Shown: positions 31,401-45,649 of the stretch, one piece after another
How positions within the stretch are numbered: position 1 is the first letter of the stretch
Layout of the letters: each line of letters starts with the position of its first letter
NCBI GenBank assembly: GCA_003117195.1
Contig: BDSI01000028.1
Coordinates: 62,001-126,000 of the forward strand
DNA from: Eudorina sp. 2006-703-Eu-15
Lineage: Eukaryota > Chlorophyta > Chlorophyceae > Chlamydomonadales > Volvocaceae
DNA length: 64,000 bases
Direction: 5' to 3'
Notes under the pieces: model-generated
Database searches by the model: none
What the model was told of the DNA's origin: nothing
What the model saw: the letters and a program-made list of their open reading frames with translations, nothing else
Made by a program: the position numbers and the translations under genes

Positions 31401-34029
31401 CAGCTGCAGCCCCATTACGCGCTGTGGGCGAGAGGAGACTGCGGTACCCCGCTGCTGCCCTCCCGCCCCGCCAGCGGTGATAATCACGGTACCGCCTGGC
31501 CGCCGCAACGTCCGGTCATGCCGGTCATGCCGTAGCTCCGTCGCTGGCCCCATCCCCGTCCATGCTCCATGCGCATCATCCCTGCCCCTCCATCCGACAG
31601 GGACTGCCTCCTTGCCAGCACGCCACGGCCCGCTACCTCCCAGCCGCGTTCTTTGCTGTACCTCCGCGGGGACCCCCGACTCGGGACTTCCCCCTTCCTC
31701 ACAACTTCTTATGAACCCCCCTTCCTCCCGCCCCGCCCGCACCGCTCGTACCATCGCAGTACAGCTGGTCCCCGCCGCCGAACATGACGTGTATGGGGTC
31801 CCGTTCGTGTGTGCGCAGCACGTCCCGCCACAGCGGCTGTATGCCGCCGTTGGCCATCTCGTCGTTGTGGTCGTGGAAGCCGTTGCAGGAGTAGAAGCCC
31901 CAGTGCCACTTCTGTCCGGCGGCGGGCAGGTGGAAGTGGTAGCGGGTGTGCACGGTGAAGAAGTGGTCCTCGCTGCACACGATGTGGTACTCGGCCACCG
32001 CGGGCGAGGCGCCCAGCTGGAATGCGATGTCCCACCGCCAGAAGTTGTAGCCCGCGTACGACCACAGTCGGACAGGGTTCTTGACCTCCTCGCCCGTGCC
32101 GTGGTGGTGCACGTCGCTGGGGTGGGTTGCAACGGCGGGGGCCCCGGGCGGGGGGGAGGGGCCGGGAGGGGAGCAGCGGCAGGGTCGGCACGGCGCGGGT
32201 GGGGACAAATCGAGCAACACCCCGATGCAGTCGTGTCTGCCCACGGGGTAGCTCAGACATGTGGGTACCGCGGATCCGGGGAAAGGCGTGATGGGCCGGC
32301 GAGAGGGCACGCACAGCGCCAGGAAGCAGGAGCTTTCAAGGACAGGTCTTGGTATGCGGCCCAAGGACGCGCCCGCGTGCGGGCGGTGCCGACCGGAATG
32401 GTCACCGCTCTGACGAAGGGGGTGGCGGCGTGGGTTCATATCCGGACATGCTGAGCTGCTCGAAGTCGACACGCCCGGACTCTCAATGTGCAGGACATCG
32501 CATGCGGGTACGACCCGTTGCCCAGCCATCGCCCTGTCCTGTGACCCATCCTACGGCCCCCACGGGGACCTGGCCGCGGGTCAAGGCCAGGAGGCGACGC
32601 GGGTGCGCTCACCGGTACTTGAGGACGGGCGGGTAGCGGCTCCGCGACTGGTGGACGACCATCATGACGGAGGCCGAGTAGATGCGCGTGGCGGGGTCGT
32701 ACCCACCGAACCGCAAGAACGGCCCGTACTTCTCCTCCAGCGGCGCGGGGCCGTGGAACTGGGGGTCCACCGCGAGGCCGCTCTGTGCAGCCGGGAAAAG
32801 CCCGCGGCGGGATTGGGGGTTTGGGTGCGGGTGGTGCGGCCGCATGGAAGGGCCCAAGTGGGCTGTGCCGGAGTTCAAGCAGGGACCGTTACGGTAGCAG
32901 ATGAGCCAGCCGGCAGTCAGCCACCGCCACAGGCGGGGAACTGGCCAGTGCAGGCAGCGGGCGCGGTGTCTACCCGCAAGCAGGGGTCACGGGCGCGGCG
33001 CATGCGGGAGCCTGGGGACGCGGCTGCGGGCCAGCAGTGCAGGGCGGTGTGAATCACCGCCCGGACAGCTGCTGTCGTCGCGGCCGCTCCTGCTGCCGCC
33101 GCCGCCTCGCACGGGACCGTTGCTTCGGCCCTCCACCACCTCCCCCTGAACCTTCGCCCGACCTGGGCTGTCACTGCGCGGCTTGGACTGACACCAGCCG
33201 CTGGCCCATCTGGGTCAACGGCCAGCAGCCACGCGTCCTACGACATCGACAGAAACCACCCACGAGCCCGCCCGGAAACACCCCTCCCTATGCCTGCCAC
33301 TTCCCAGTTGGGCATGTGGCATGTGCGCGGTGACCCATGAAGCTGTTGGAGCCTGTTCCACGCCAGCCCCGAACGAGGCCCCGCAGCGAGGCTGTTAGTG
33401 CCGCAAAGGACGCACTCCGAAGGTGGGGCCACTCGTCCGGCACCCCCGCCTTACCGGCGAAGAGGCCAGTGCTGACGTTGCGGGCTTGGTGGACAGCGGT
33501 GGCGGCTGATTCAGTGTGGCGAACTTGCTGGGAGCCAGCGGCGAAGACTGCAGACGGGCCACCTCCTCCGCAGGCGGCGGTTGGCGGGCGCACAGACCCG
33601 TGGCGGGGGGGACCACGGGCACTGGCGGGCGTGGAAGGGGCCCAGCGGGCGGAGGATGGCACAAGGGGAGCAAACGGCGGACAGGGGTGTGCGTTTGGTT
33701 CGGTGAGCTGGCCAATGTGGGAGAAGCTGCCGCATGAAGACGTTCGGCGGTGGTTTCATAGCCGGTAAGTGGGCGCGGGTCCTTGGACAGGCCTTTGGAG
33801 TCCCTCTGCACAACTCGTACGACCCGGGCAGGCACGGCTTGTCGTTCCAGCGAACATTAGTGCTGGCCGACCCCCTGCCCCTGCGGAGTTTACCACGCCT
33901 CGATATCATGCCGGCGTGCCGCCTCACCTCCGGCTTGTGCAAGGCCCGCTTGTGTTGCCCCAGGGGCGCCAGGGACCGCGGGGTACACGCCGCCCGACGG
34001 CGCTGCCCCTGTCTGGTCCGGCTGCTGCA

Positions 34030-34063
<34 letters not shown>

Positions 34064-34922
34064 GCCCCCCTGTTGCTGCTGGGCTCCCTGTTGCTGCTGC
34101 GGGTCGTTCATCGCGTTGCTCCGGCGGAAGAAGCCGAACATGCGCCGGCGCTCCGGGGAGCTCTCACCGCCTCCGCTCGTGCCGGGCGGCGATGTCGTCT
34201 GATCAGGCGGCGAGGTGGTGCCATCTGCAGCGTCAGGCCCGCAGAAGCGGGATCAGTGGCGGACGAGGTTCAGGGTTCGGGGGGCCTCCCGCGACATGTC
34301 AAGAACAGAACAGATGCATGCAGTGCGCGCGCACCCGTGCGGTGCCGCTACAGCAGTTCAGTATTGAGGGTCCCCAGCTATGATTAGGATTTGGGGATAG
34401 GTGGCATCCTGCCGCATCGCAGCCCCAGGGCCCCTCTGACGTGGCACGCCCCTAGTCATAGCCTTGTTAAGCACCGAGACGTATGGACATTACAGTACGC
34501 GTCACGATTATCCCATGCCAAGTTAGAACCCGGTCGGTGGCGCAGCAACTGCCTCGGAGCGGGCCGGCCGTGCAGGGGATGCATGTTGTGCGCCGGGGAA
34601 CAGATATGAGGCCCACGGCCGATGCGAGCCGGGTGGGACATTACCATGTCATGGCTCAGGCCGTACCTGCCGGCTGCTTGCGGCCGAAGATGCCCAGAAA
34701 CCTGCCACCCTTGGGTGGGGAGCCTCCTCCCGCGGAGGTTGGCTGCTGCTGCTGTTGCTGCTCAGGCGTGCTTGTGGCAGCCGGTGGTACTTGCGGCTGC
34801 TGGCCTACAGGCAGGGAAGCACCTGCCGCCGGAGCCGATGTAAAGCTGCTGGGCCCGCCCAACCCCGTGTTGAGATCGGACGGGCCCGGGCCCGCACCCT
34901 CAACGGACTGTTGGGGATACAT
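25437..34922 (-). CDS. PhoD-related phosphatase with Gln-rich ends (15 exons, 1229 aa)
   Basis: Exons: 34667-34922, 33928-34224, 33455-33621, 32613-32782, 31752-32116, 31261-31289, 30620-30766, 30088-30249, 29786-29920, 29286-29379, 28854-28943, 28312-28412, 28004-28104, 27485-27587, 25437-26909; all join in phase to 1230 codons. PhoD enzymes are metallophosphatases acting on phosphomono- or diesters. Three metal-site motifs are visible: GGGDQLYCD (about 412), MVWDDHDIFDGWGSYP (about 479) and SGDVHCAGAAHF (about 680). The WDDHDIFDGWGSY form resembles the eukaryotic PhoD-related family of fungi and algae. No signal peptide or membrane helix is seen, unlike secreted bacterial PhoD. The N-terminus has two polyQ runs and two FGF/GIFGRK-like motifs; the last 360 or so residues are PQQPY repeats. 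Exon 6 is only 29 nt. The start at 34922 is the first in-frame ATG but an upstream exon cannot be excluded. Confidence 0.9.
25716..26085 (-). repeat. PQQPY-type coding repeat array
   Basis: Imperfect CAGCAGCCGTACCAGCAGCC-type units encode about 25 tandem QPYQQ/PPPQQPY repeats in the last exon of the PhoD-like gene. On the plus strand the array reads as open frames too, which are shadows. Confidence 0.85.
27591..27656. repeat. GGGGC-rich intronic tract
   Basis: Runs of GGGGC and GAGGC units on the plus strand within intron 14 of the PhoD-like gene (on the transcribed RNA it is C-rich). Repeated G-runs could form a quadruplex in the non-template DNA strand; this is inference from composition. 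Confidence 0.6.
34032..34112 (-). repeat. CAG-rich polyglutamine-coding tract in the PhoD-like gene
   Basis: Codes for an uninterrupted run of eleven glutamines and shorter Q4 and Q3 runs in exon 2, just after MNDPQQQQGAQQQQ. Confidence 0.85.
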
Positions 34923-35811
34923 GCGACGTGGACGGCCAACAACAGGTAGTGACACTGCCTTGCGCCGAGGCGTTACGTTGTCAAGCGCTTACAGTGCTGC
35001 CCTTGTTACGGGCGCCAGCAAGAGTAGTTATAATACTGCTGACCGTTATGCAGAACGCTCTCTACGCCGGTTGTTTCCCAAAATGGGCATCCGTCCACCG
35101 CTGAGCAAGAAGGCCGTCAGAAAGTATGCACCCGTAACGTCGCAACAGCTGAAGCATGCTACGGAAATCGCATGACGCTCTTTGGTGGGAGGGGTTCTGC
35201 GGAGTATTATAATAGGACGACCCAAGAACCTCAGAAGCAATATTTACAAATTATTCTTTGTGATTTATGCGCTATTGACTATACCAACATGTAGAAGCCC
35301 ACTTTGTTTGGACAGTCGGTGGGTGCAAATTCAGTATGCATGTTTCGTGCGGGAACAGATGCACAGGCAGTTGGCTTCAAGATTAAGCCAGCCCTTGTTT
35401 TGTACAAACAAGTTTAGGTCAATAGACGTTGTGTCCGTTAAATCGACTTCATGCACTTTCATACATGTTCCCGGAAGTCGGCCCACATCCAAAATCCTCC
35501 GCCATATCACACATGGATAACTTGCCAATCAGATTATTCTACACAACTGCACATGACCCCCCGCAGTGCGGGAGACGCATGTACGGAATTTTGAATTTTC
35601 CTCTGTTTCTAAGCTTCTAAAAGTGGTGCCGTACCGCCGCGGCAAAATATAAACACTTCCCTTCCACTTGTGTTGTTATCCGCAGCTTTTTACTACCAAC
35701 TCACATACAAACATTCGGATTGGGCCGCAGGTCATCACGCCTCGCGAACCCAGCCGGTAAGACTCCTTTCGTTTCCTTCTCCTTCGTGTCAAGTCTCCCG
35801 AATCCGCAACC
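34923..35811. promoter_or_regulatory. Divergent promoter region of PhoD-like and alpha-tubulin genes
   Basis: About 0.9 kb, AT-rich in its right half. It contains a TATAAA at 35648-35653, on the plus strand 159 nt before the tubulin ATG. I could not find a clear copy of the Chlamydomonas tubulin 'tub box'. No exon is supported here. Confidence 0.5.
35648..35653 (+). promoter_or_regulatory. TATA box of the alpha-tubulin gene
   Basis: TATAAA within GCAAAATATAAACAC, followed by a pyrimidine-rich leader. Spacing to the ATG (about 160 nt) fits a tubulin leader of roughly 130 nt. Confidence 0.6.
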
Positions 35812-37876
<2,065 letters not shown>

Positions 37877-38668
37877 GCATATGGCTTGTTGCCATGATGC
37901 ATGATTGATATGCCGTCCAATGAGAGTTAGGCTGGTCGTTTGTAACAATTGTGGATGGACTCGTTGCCTCGAATTCAGTATCAGCTCCCACGAGATAGCT
38001 TGGCTACATAGATCAGTATGCGATCCTTGAACCACACAAGTTTCCCTGCACACCAACCCCTGCCTTGATTTCATTTCAGACATTCAGACCATCCAACGAA
38101 CATGCAAGATCAAAACACCTTTTCTTAATATCTTTTAATCTGTGTTTTGTGCGTCACACAAAAACCAGTTGCTCACAGCCAACCCACGACTGCCTGATTG
38201 CGTCGAGTTGATTAGTCAGAAATACAACGCTGTATGTGTGACCTGTGTTATTGATACGTGCGCGACCTTCCGATTTAATTAATAGGGCAAGTTACGCCGG
38301 TATATCTTTCTATATCTGTATCTATATCAATCAAACCTACGACAGGAGGACGCGGACGCCTGTACTACTCAGGTTGCATATCACCGTCTGTGGACGGCAT
38401 TGCACCCGCGTTCCCTGGCCGGTCACGCTCATAATAACACTCCAAAACACATATCGCGCCTCACCTCTGCTGAGCGCCCCGTTCCACGTGAGCCCAGACG
38501 CAGTGACTCCAATGTACCCTCATCCCGGCCCGCCCATTCCTACTGTTACCTACCCATCTAGAATTACGGAAGGCAAACTGTCCACACCAACCATGCCACG
38601 TCCGCCACGTGCCAGGAACCAGCTGCACACGCATTTTTGTTGTGTCAGGTGCATGGCAGCGGTTAATC
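37877..38668. other. Convergent 3' region of alpha-tubulin and LRR genes
   Basis: AT-rich spacer of about 0.8 kb with no supported exon. It holds the tubulin 3' untranslated region and its TGTAA signal. Confidence 0.55.
37941..37945 (+). terminator. TGTAA polyadenylation signal of alpha-tubulin
   Basis: TGTAA in GTTTGTAACAATTG, 65 nt after the stop codon. Confidence 0.65.
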
Positions 38669-40744
38669 CTAGATTGTAAATGCCATCCTCGTGCAAACGG
38701 GGCATTTGCCCGGCAGCTCGCATGCCAGCTGCACCATCAGCCGCAGCCTCTCGGTGGGCTTGATGGTGGCTGCGCAGCTGTCCCAGAACGTTTGGGCGGC
38801 CTGTGGGGGATCCGAACCACAGCAAGGGGGGCAGATGTTTGGGACATTGCGCGCTGTTACTCGTGGTCCCAATTTTGCCTAGTCGCCGCGGAGATTGGGG
38901 GTGTTTCCGCTTGACTCAGTACAGTTGAGACGCAGTTCCGAGTGTGAGAAGCGACGACAACAACTTCGGAAACGCACCTTGGAGTGCTGCAAGTCCATGA
39001 ATGCGTGCGGTACCACGTGCACACAGACGCTGTCATGTATCTCGAATCCGCCAGCATACAGCTGCGTCGTAGCTACTGTTGCCATTGCAGACGCAATGCC
39101 GGCCGACTCGAAATCCATTAGTACCGCCCCCGACCGCTCCAACGGCAAGTACCATGCGTTAATTACTGGTGCAGGGTCGTGGAACGTACATGTCCCAAAC
39201 TGCTCGACACCCTCCAGCAGCTGGCGTACCCACGCATGTAAGATCTGTGGAGTAGAGGCTAGCGTGGCAACGATCGGGCTGCGAACCGCCAACATGTGTA
39301 CAGGGCTACCAGTAATGCAGCTCCTTGCTGACCAGATCGCCGTGTCGCTCGAAAAAGAGGGCCCCCCTCCTTGCCCGGCTGCTGTTGTCTTCATCTTTGC
39401 GGCCGCCGCTTGGAGTGGCCCTGCTTTGCAACCCTCAGCAGCACAAGCGATTGCGCCCTCCGTCAGCTGCTTGAGCACCAGCTCGGAGACCATCTCGACC
39501 ATCTGTCGGCCATCTGTTGACGACCAGTCGCGTTCCGATTTACCAGCAGATGCCGCCACGGGCGGCTGCACCTGCTGCACCTGTCCGCCGAGGTTGACAT
39601 CCAGGATCTTATGGTCCTCTTTGCAACACGCGGAGAGCGTCCGCGGCATGCCGACCACCGCGAGGAACTCCATCACCTGCGCGGCGGCGGCGCCGTCCTC
39701 CACTTGAAGCGCATCCACACCCACCCGACTACATCGTTCCACCAGCCGGCGCAGCTCCAGTATTTTATCCCGTGTGGGGAACTCGTCCGTGATGCTGATG
39801 TGCGTCAGGTGCAGCAGGCGCAGCCGCTCCGCCAGGACACAGCAACGCAGGAGCACATCCGCAGTGAAATCCACCAATTCAACAACGGTCAAAAATCGCC
39901 CATGAACCTCTACAACCTGGCCCATGTCCAACTTCAGGTTGCACGTGTGGCTCGGATTTCTGCTGACGCTGACAGTCCGTACATTTGGCTGAACAGAATC
40001 AACAACGGGCACTAGCCAGCTGCCCAGGCTTTCGCCGGTTACTTCCAGAGCCTCCAGACTGCTTAGCTGGCCCACCGCCGATGCCAATGTCTGGATAATG
40101 TTGGTTAACTCTCCTTGACGGGATGTATGTACGTCGACAACCAAGTGCTTCAGCCGTCCCGCCAGCAAGCCCACGTGCCGCGGCAGCCCCACACATCGGG
40201 TCAGGGTCAGGTGCTCCAGGTGGGGGAGGGACTCCAGAGCGGTGTGGAGCGCGCGCTGACGTCCCGGATCCGGGGCCGGCGGCAGCCTCATCGAGACGCG
40301 GCGCAGGCTGGGCACCAGGCGGAGCAGCGCTGACACCACCAGAATTGCGTCGTCGGACCAGTTGAGGTCGCACGCGTGCAGTCCGAGCTCCTGGATGCGC
40401 TGAAGACATGCTGTCGGCTGATGCATCAGAATCATCCCGAACAGCGTGTGGGGCTTAGTTCGGCCGGAAGCATACAAGCTGAGACTGGTCAACCGCGACC
40501 ACCGTGACAGCGGAAACTGGGTCCCAGCCATCACGCGATCTCGGTCTTCCCATCTGACGCAGACGTCGAGCTTGCGCACACCGCTGTCCACGAAGTCTCG
40601 CAATACCCGACAAGTGAGCCGAGCTGATTTCAATGCGCGACACTCTATTAACGCTGCTACCAGCGTATCCTGAGCATGCAAGCACAGCTCTCCCATAAGC
40701 GAGTCCAAGGAAGAAGCCTTGCGGCACAAGACAGGAGCTGACAT
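38669..40744 (-). CDS. Leucine-rich-repeat protein with F-box-like N-terminus (2 exons, 632 aa)
   Basis: Exons 38978-40744 and 38669-38800; the join (CAGCACTCCAAG|GTGCGT ... CACAG|GCCGCC) is in phase and replaces a poor read-through end. Repeated L-x-x-L-x-L patterns (LTSLSLYA, IQELGLHA, LEHLTLTR, LKHLVVDV, LEALEVTG, VRTVSVSR) mark an irregular leucine-rich-repeat domain at about 75-300. The N-terminal segment with ARLTCRVLRDFVDSGVRKLDV resembles the degenerate F-box seen before LRRs in large green-algal families, but the motif is weak. The C-terminal half has no recognised domain and ends GKCPVCTRMAFTI with a CxxC. If the F-box is real it would be an SCF substrate receptor; this is inference. 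Start at the ATG at 40744; the frame continues upstream only to a TTG. Confidence 0.65.
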
Positions 40745-41025
40745 TGCTTGGCAGCAACATAACCGCACCCAAAATAATTGCAGCAAAACCCAGTGTTGGT
40801 ATTACATATTAACGTTGCCCACTTACAACGAAAACGATAGCGAAGAACGAAACTACTGAGCGTTCTGAAATTTCATCTCGGCAGTGATCGTTAGCGGTTG
40901 ATCGTTGCTCATGTGCGCTGGGAACTGGGAAGCTGTGCACGCCAGACGTGACTGGCTGCTGACTTAATTCATGTATACACATACATTCCATATAGTTTCG
41001 TGAAGACCGAGTGATTGAGCCGTCA
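40745..41025. promoter_or_regulatory. Short bidirectional promoter region
   Basis: Only 281 bp separate the start codons of the minus-strand LRR gene and the plus-strand helical-protein gene, so both 5' leaders and core promoters must share it. No clear TATA box is present on either strand. Confidence 0.5.
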
Positions 41026-44000
41026 ATGCGGAAGCTACAGCTCATCAACGCAGCATTAGCTTTACGCCCAATAACCTTGCTTGATATCTTTTGTACGCAT
41101 GGGGTTGCATCTTTGACTTATTCTACCTTGCCACAATACCCGAACGAAGTAGGCGCTGGCCGTACCGTTTGTCCCGGGCAAAGCTCTTTTTCTTCACTTG
41201 TGATAACCGGTACCAATCCCATAGCAAGTCATTCGACGACACGATGTATACATGCATCGCGCTATGTGTCGGCGTATCAGGTCCCCTCGCCGTTGGCTCT
41301 GCCGGCTGACGAATGGGAGGCACGACGGTTCAAGCGTGCGCAGCGCAGCCAAGCAGCATCAACACGGCGAATTCGGAGCTGTTGCACATTCGAAGATCTA
41401 TTGAATTCTCTGCCCTCAAAGGTGACGCGTGGCTGCTGCACCGTTCGCTCCCCTGCTCGGCCGCACCCCATAGTCCCGGTAGCCAACTGGCGCCATCACC
41501 ATCATCCAAAAAGAGAGTGCCACGCATTGCATGGTGTGAGTTGCCTACATGTGCAACGCTGCTCCATCGTCGCACAGTTTGAAGCCGTCCTGACACAGAC
41601 ACGCAGACTCTTCGACACACGAACACGCATACTTCCCTGCTCATGGCATCCTGGCCGTTTGCTGTCGTCTGGGCCCGACTCGCTTCTCGCAGGGCGCCGC
41701 CCCCGAGCTGGTGGTCCAGGCGGCCCTGCAGGCGCCACGTGTCCTGGAATGGCCGCTGACGCCCGGGGACCGCCGGCGGCTGTTCGCCGTGCTGGAACAC
41801 CTGACCCAGCAATGCGCCATGTGAGTGAGCCAGGCGGGCACCGGAAGCAGCCCGTACGGCAGGCACTCGGATGGTCGCAAGCGGTGGAATACCTAAGGGG
41901 GGGCAGTATGGCCGGGGCTGGTGAGAGCGCGACTTACTAAGTGGGCCATTGGGCGAAGGGAAGGGAAGGGTGGTCCCCTCTTTCCCTTGGGTGGTAGCGG
42001 ATTTAGGCCCCGGCGGCCTGCGTCACTGGGGAAAGGGACGGGGCCGCAGCCGCAGCAGCCGGCTGGTCCCCCACACGGAGCCGAATGGCCCCCCCGGCGG
42101 TCCAGCGGCTCCACCCCGCGACCTCCCCTCCCACCCTTCCGGGTGTGCGTCCGCGTGCACGCACCCAGCTGCTTGGAACGCCGACTGCAGCAGAGACGCC
42201 CGCCCCTCCGCGTGCGCTTCACGTGCCGTCCTCTACCTCCAGAACCCAGAGCCGCGTGAAGGGCTGGCGTCGAGCTGCTCGCCCCTTGTGTTACCCGGCC
42301 AATCCTGGCTGCATGTTTGCCCGGTCTGGTGCTGAGGTTCGGTAATCGGTCGCTCCTGAGCCTTTCCCCGCTGTGGCTTGCATGGCAGCGCGAGATGCAC
42401 CACATGGACATTGCCTTACCGCCCGGTAGGGCGCCAGTTACGCGGGTAGGGTAGGCAGCCGGGTAGGCAGGCAGGCGACACGCACTGACCGTCGCCTTGC
42501 AGCAGCTTTGAGCAGCACTACCTGCCGACAGGTTTCCGCGCCTCTTGCTACCCTGGGCTCGAAGTCAGGGCACGCTCGTCACAGTTGCCACAGCTGCCAC
42601 CGTGTTTGCGCACGACAGGCATATGGAGGAGTACGATATGTCGGAGCTAGCCGCCTTGTTGGGTGTGTGCGCGCGGGCCCGCTACACACCGGGGGAGCTT
42701 TTGGTGCCGCTGCAGCACAGGCTGCGGGCCGACGTGCGGGACAATCGGATTAAGGTACGGCATGTGTGAGCTACAGTGCGGCTGCAGCAACTCGTTCAAA
42801 ATCCCCCGTTAACAGCAACTCCCCCCGCGCTCGTTATAACACCCGGTCGGGACTCGGGTCCACCTTGTAACGGTTACTACTTACTCCCATGGTTTAGTAA
42901 TTTGCTCGCCGGTCATGCCCTGCCCCGGGGACCCCCTTCCCCCTGATAGCAGTCGAATGCACCAGAAGAATGAGTGTCTCTCCACCAAACCCACTTCACA
43001 CGTTCAGCGACAATCCCTGTTCGAGTAGTTGTCCCGAGTAGACAGCGAGAAGCAGTTGGGGAGGTTGCAATTGGCGGTGCATGGGGCGCATCAGGCAGCT
43101 CGTCGTCAAGGGCCCCAGTCGGGCTGTCCACACTCCACAGCGGCGTAGTGGGGCTTGGTCCACATCGGGAGGGGCGTTGAAAGCGCGTCTGGGAGGGGCG
43201 GGCCAAGGCGACTGCGCACCGGCTTGCAATCCCAGGTGTCACACTATTGACCCCAACCCCACCGCCTTGGTGTCGATTCAGTGCCCCGCGTGTCCAACAA
43301 TTTCCTTTACCCCGGTCCCCCGAGCTGACCGCCTCCGCCCCTGGCTGCCTTTCCCCGCAGGACCAGGCCGCAGCCGAGCACCTTGCGGCGCTGTTCACGC
43401 ACCTCGCCCACATCCGGCCCGGCAGCCGGCTGCTGTGGGACGCAGCGGCCGCAGCGGCGGAGTCGGTGGTGCGGTTCGGCGACACGGCCGACATCGCCCG
43501 GACGCTGGCGGCTCTGGTGAAGGCCAACATGCTAGAGAAACCGCTGTGCAGCCGGGCCATGGCGGCGGCGCAACGTACGCTGCGGTCCGCCCAGCCTCAG
43601 GTGTGATCCTGGGATGGGATGGGATGCTGCCTCAGCCTCAGTGGGGACGTCACCGACCTCAGTGGCGGGTGATGGCGGCACCGCATGTGCCCGCCCGGGT
43701 CTGCAGGGCCGCCCGGGGTCTCCGTTTGTTCGATTTTGCTGACGGGCAGCCTCGTTGCAAGCTTGCAACCTCACTGATAGGACACCGCACTGCCGGGTGC
43801 CACGCAGCCGGGCGCAAGGCAGCCGGGCGCCACGTAGCCGGGCGCCACGTAGCCGGGTGCACCCTGCAGGGATTCTCACCCATTCCCCCTTGCCCTCCTC
43901 CGCCGCCGCCGCCACCGCCTCCTCCCTCCTGCACCACGCTGCTGCAGGATGTGGCCCTGCTGATGCGGTCCCTGGCCCGGGCTGGCAGCAGTCCCCCCCC

Positions 44001-45649
44001 GGAGCTGGTGGAGCGACTGACGGGCCACCTGGAGGACCGGGGGCGCGAGTACGACCTGGCCTGCCTGGCGGAGGTGGCGGGGGCGGTGGGGGAGCTGGGG
44101 CTCCGCAAGCGGGACCTGCACCAACAGCTGGCGCAGCTGGGGGCCGAGGTGGGTCGGGGCGGACGGGGGGGGGAGGGGCTTGCCAGGTCACATGTCACAC
44201 CAGGCCTCGCACCAGGCGACACGCTGCGACAAAGCTCTGCCCCTTCGCCTCCTTCCCTACTGCTAATTTCATGGTTGAACTACCGGTCGACGCGGGCAGT
44301 AGTTGTTTCACCGAGGCCCGCCGTTCAACGTGGATGGTTGCTGTCAACCTCATCAGCTGCACATTCCGTACGATTCCCCCAAGGGCGGGGAGTCCCCGCG
44401 GGGTGGAAGCACGCCGGGTACGTGTGCATGCTGCGCCCTGCGCCCTGCGCCCCGAGCCCCGAGCTGGGCGCCCCACCAACGAGGCTGAGCTCCCAGCCTC
44501 CCAGTCACCCGGCTGCTCATGGGACCCGACCCCTCAACCGCCGAACCGCATGGGCCCCATTACGTGCTGCGCAGGCGATGTGGCGGGAGGTCGCGGTCCT
44601 GAGGACGCCTGTGGTGCCGGGCTGCATGCCGCCACCCAGCCCATCGGGCCGCCGAACCGCGGGTCAGCCCCCGCCGGTGACTCCCCACACCGTTCTGAGA
44701 CTGGTCAGGGGCGCCAGCAGCGCACATCCGCCCCCGCCGCCCTTGCTGCAATCTGCCGCCGCGCTGCTGATGGAGCTGCTGACGCGGGCGGCTGCGGCGG
44801 CCCCGGGTGCGGGTGGTGTCCTGGAGCCGGAGGACTGGCAGCGCGTGGACGTGGTGGCGGCGATGATGGGGGACGCCGGGCTGCAGGAGGAACGGCAGGA
44901 GCTGCTGCTACAGGTGCGCGGCAGCAACGGTGGCGGCCTCTTCCGGGGCCCACAGAGCGGGGGACACCTTTGGGGGGCGTGGCGCGCAGGGAAGCGAGAG
45001 AGGGAGGGCGGCAGGCAGGGAGGTTAGGGTTTAGGGTAGCGAAACCCGAGCCCAGAACGAACGCGGTCGCAGGCAGGGAGGGTGGGCCGCGTGGCATCGC
45101 TGGCCCCCCGCAAGTTCACACTTGCGTACACAGCAAGCGGCTGTGCAAAGCCGCAGCGAGGTTCATGTTAGGGGATCGGTTGGTTCATGTGAGTGGATCG
45201 GTTGGCAATGGCATCGAAGGTGGCAGATGTCTGCATACAGTTCTCGGGTGGGTGTATGTGGCCCGGCCGTTGACGTCCCTTCTCTAGAGATAGAGAAAAA
45301 AATGCGCGAGGCGGAGTTGGGTGTCGCGGAGTGGTTCCCCCCTCCAGACCTGCGTGGCTCAGACCGGTCTACCTTGGTTTTGGTGACGACTGACTGCTCC
45401 CCTGGAAGGTTGCTCGGCCGGGTCTGCGCTGACGGAAAGCGGTGCTGTCGTTTCGCAGGTTTCCACGCTCCGAAAGAGGATGGCAACCGAGAGCTGCGAG
45501 CCGAGGGTATGATAACGCTCACACCCAGGCTGCGAGGCTCGGTTGCGGGCCCCAGGGTCCGCCCGCGCGTGCGTGGTTGGTCTGCAGCTGGTGGGGTTCG
45601 TCCACGGCCGGTGAGTAAGGTCTGCAACAACTGGCGCTGGATTGCCTAA
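41026..45649 (+). CDS. Alpha-helical repeat protein of unknown function (about 8 exons; model uncertain at the 3' end)
   Basis: Well-supported exons: 41026-41421, 41693-41820, 42503-42531 (29 nt), 42594-42754, 43361-43600, 43948-44148. They join in phase and encode short Leu/Ala-rich helices (MSELAALLGVCARARYTP, DVALLMRSLARAGS, LAEVAGAVGELG) in a pattern like the paired helices of FASTK/RAP or octotricopeptide organelle RNA-binding proteins; no RAP domain is seen. A further coding block ends at 44913 (SAAALLMELLTRAAA to QEELLLQ type sequence), but its start lacks an AG acceptor where phase would want it (about 44750, CTGCAA|TCTGCC). A possible last exon is 45290-45649, phase-compatible, ending TAA. 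The first exon has a basic, Ser-rich N-terminus that could be an organelle transit peptide. TGTAA signals at 46229 and 46237 may end the transcript. Function and end are unsure. Confidence 0.5.
43794..43862. repeat. Imperfect 16-bp intronic tandem repeat
   Basis: About four units of GCCGGGCGCCACGTA-type sequence (variants GCCGGGTGCCACGCA, GCCGGGCGCAAGGCA) within an intron of the helical-protein gene. Confidence 0.7.

Noticed and set aside
38879..38977. Read-through end of the LRR-protein ORF (VRFRSCCRRFSHSE...)
   Set aside because: A consensus donor at 38977 and acceptor at 38801 join in phase to a better C-terminus; the read-through is intron sequence.
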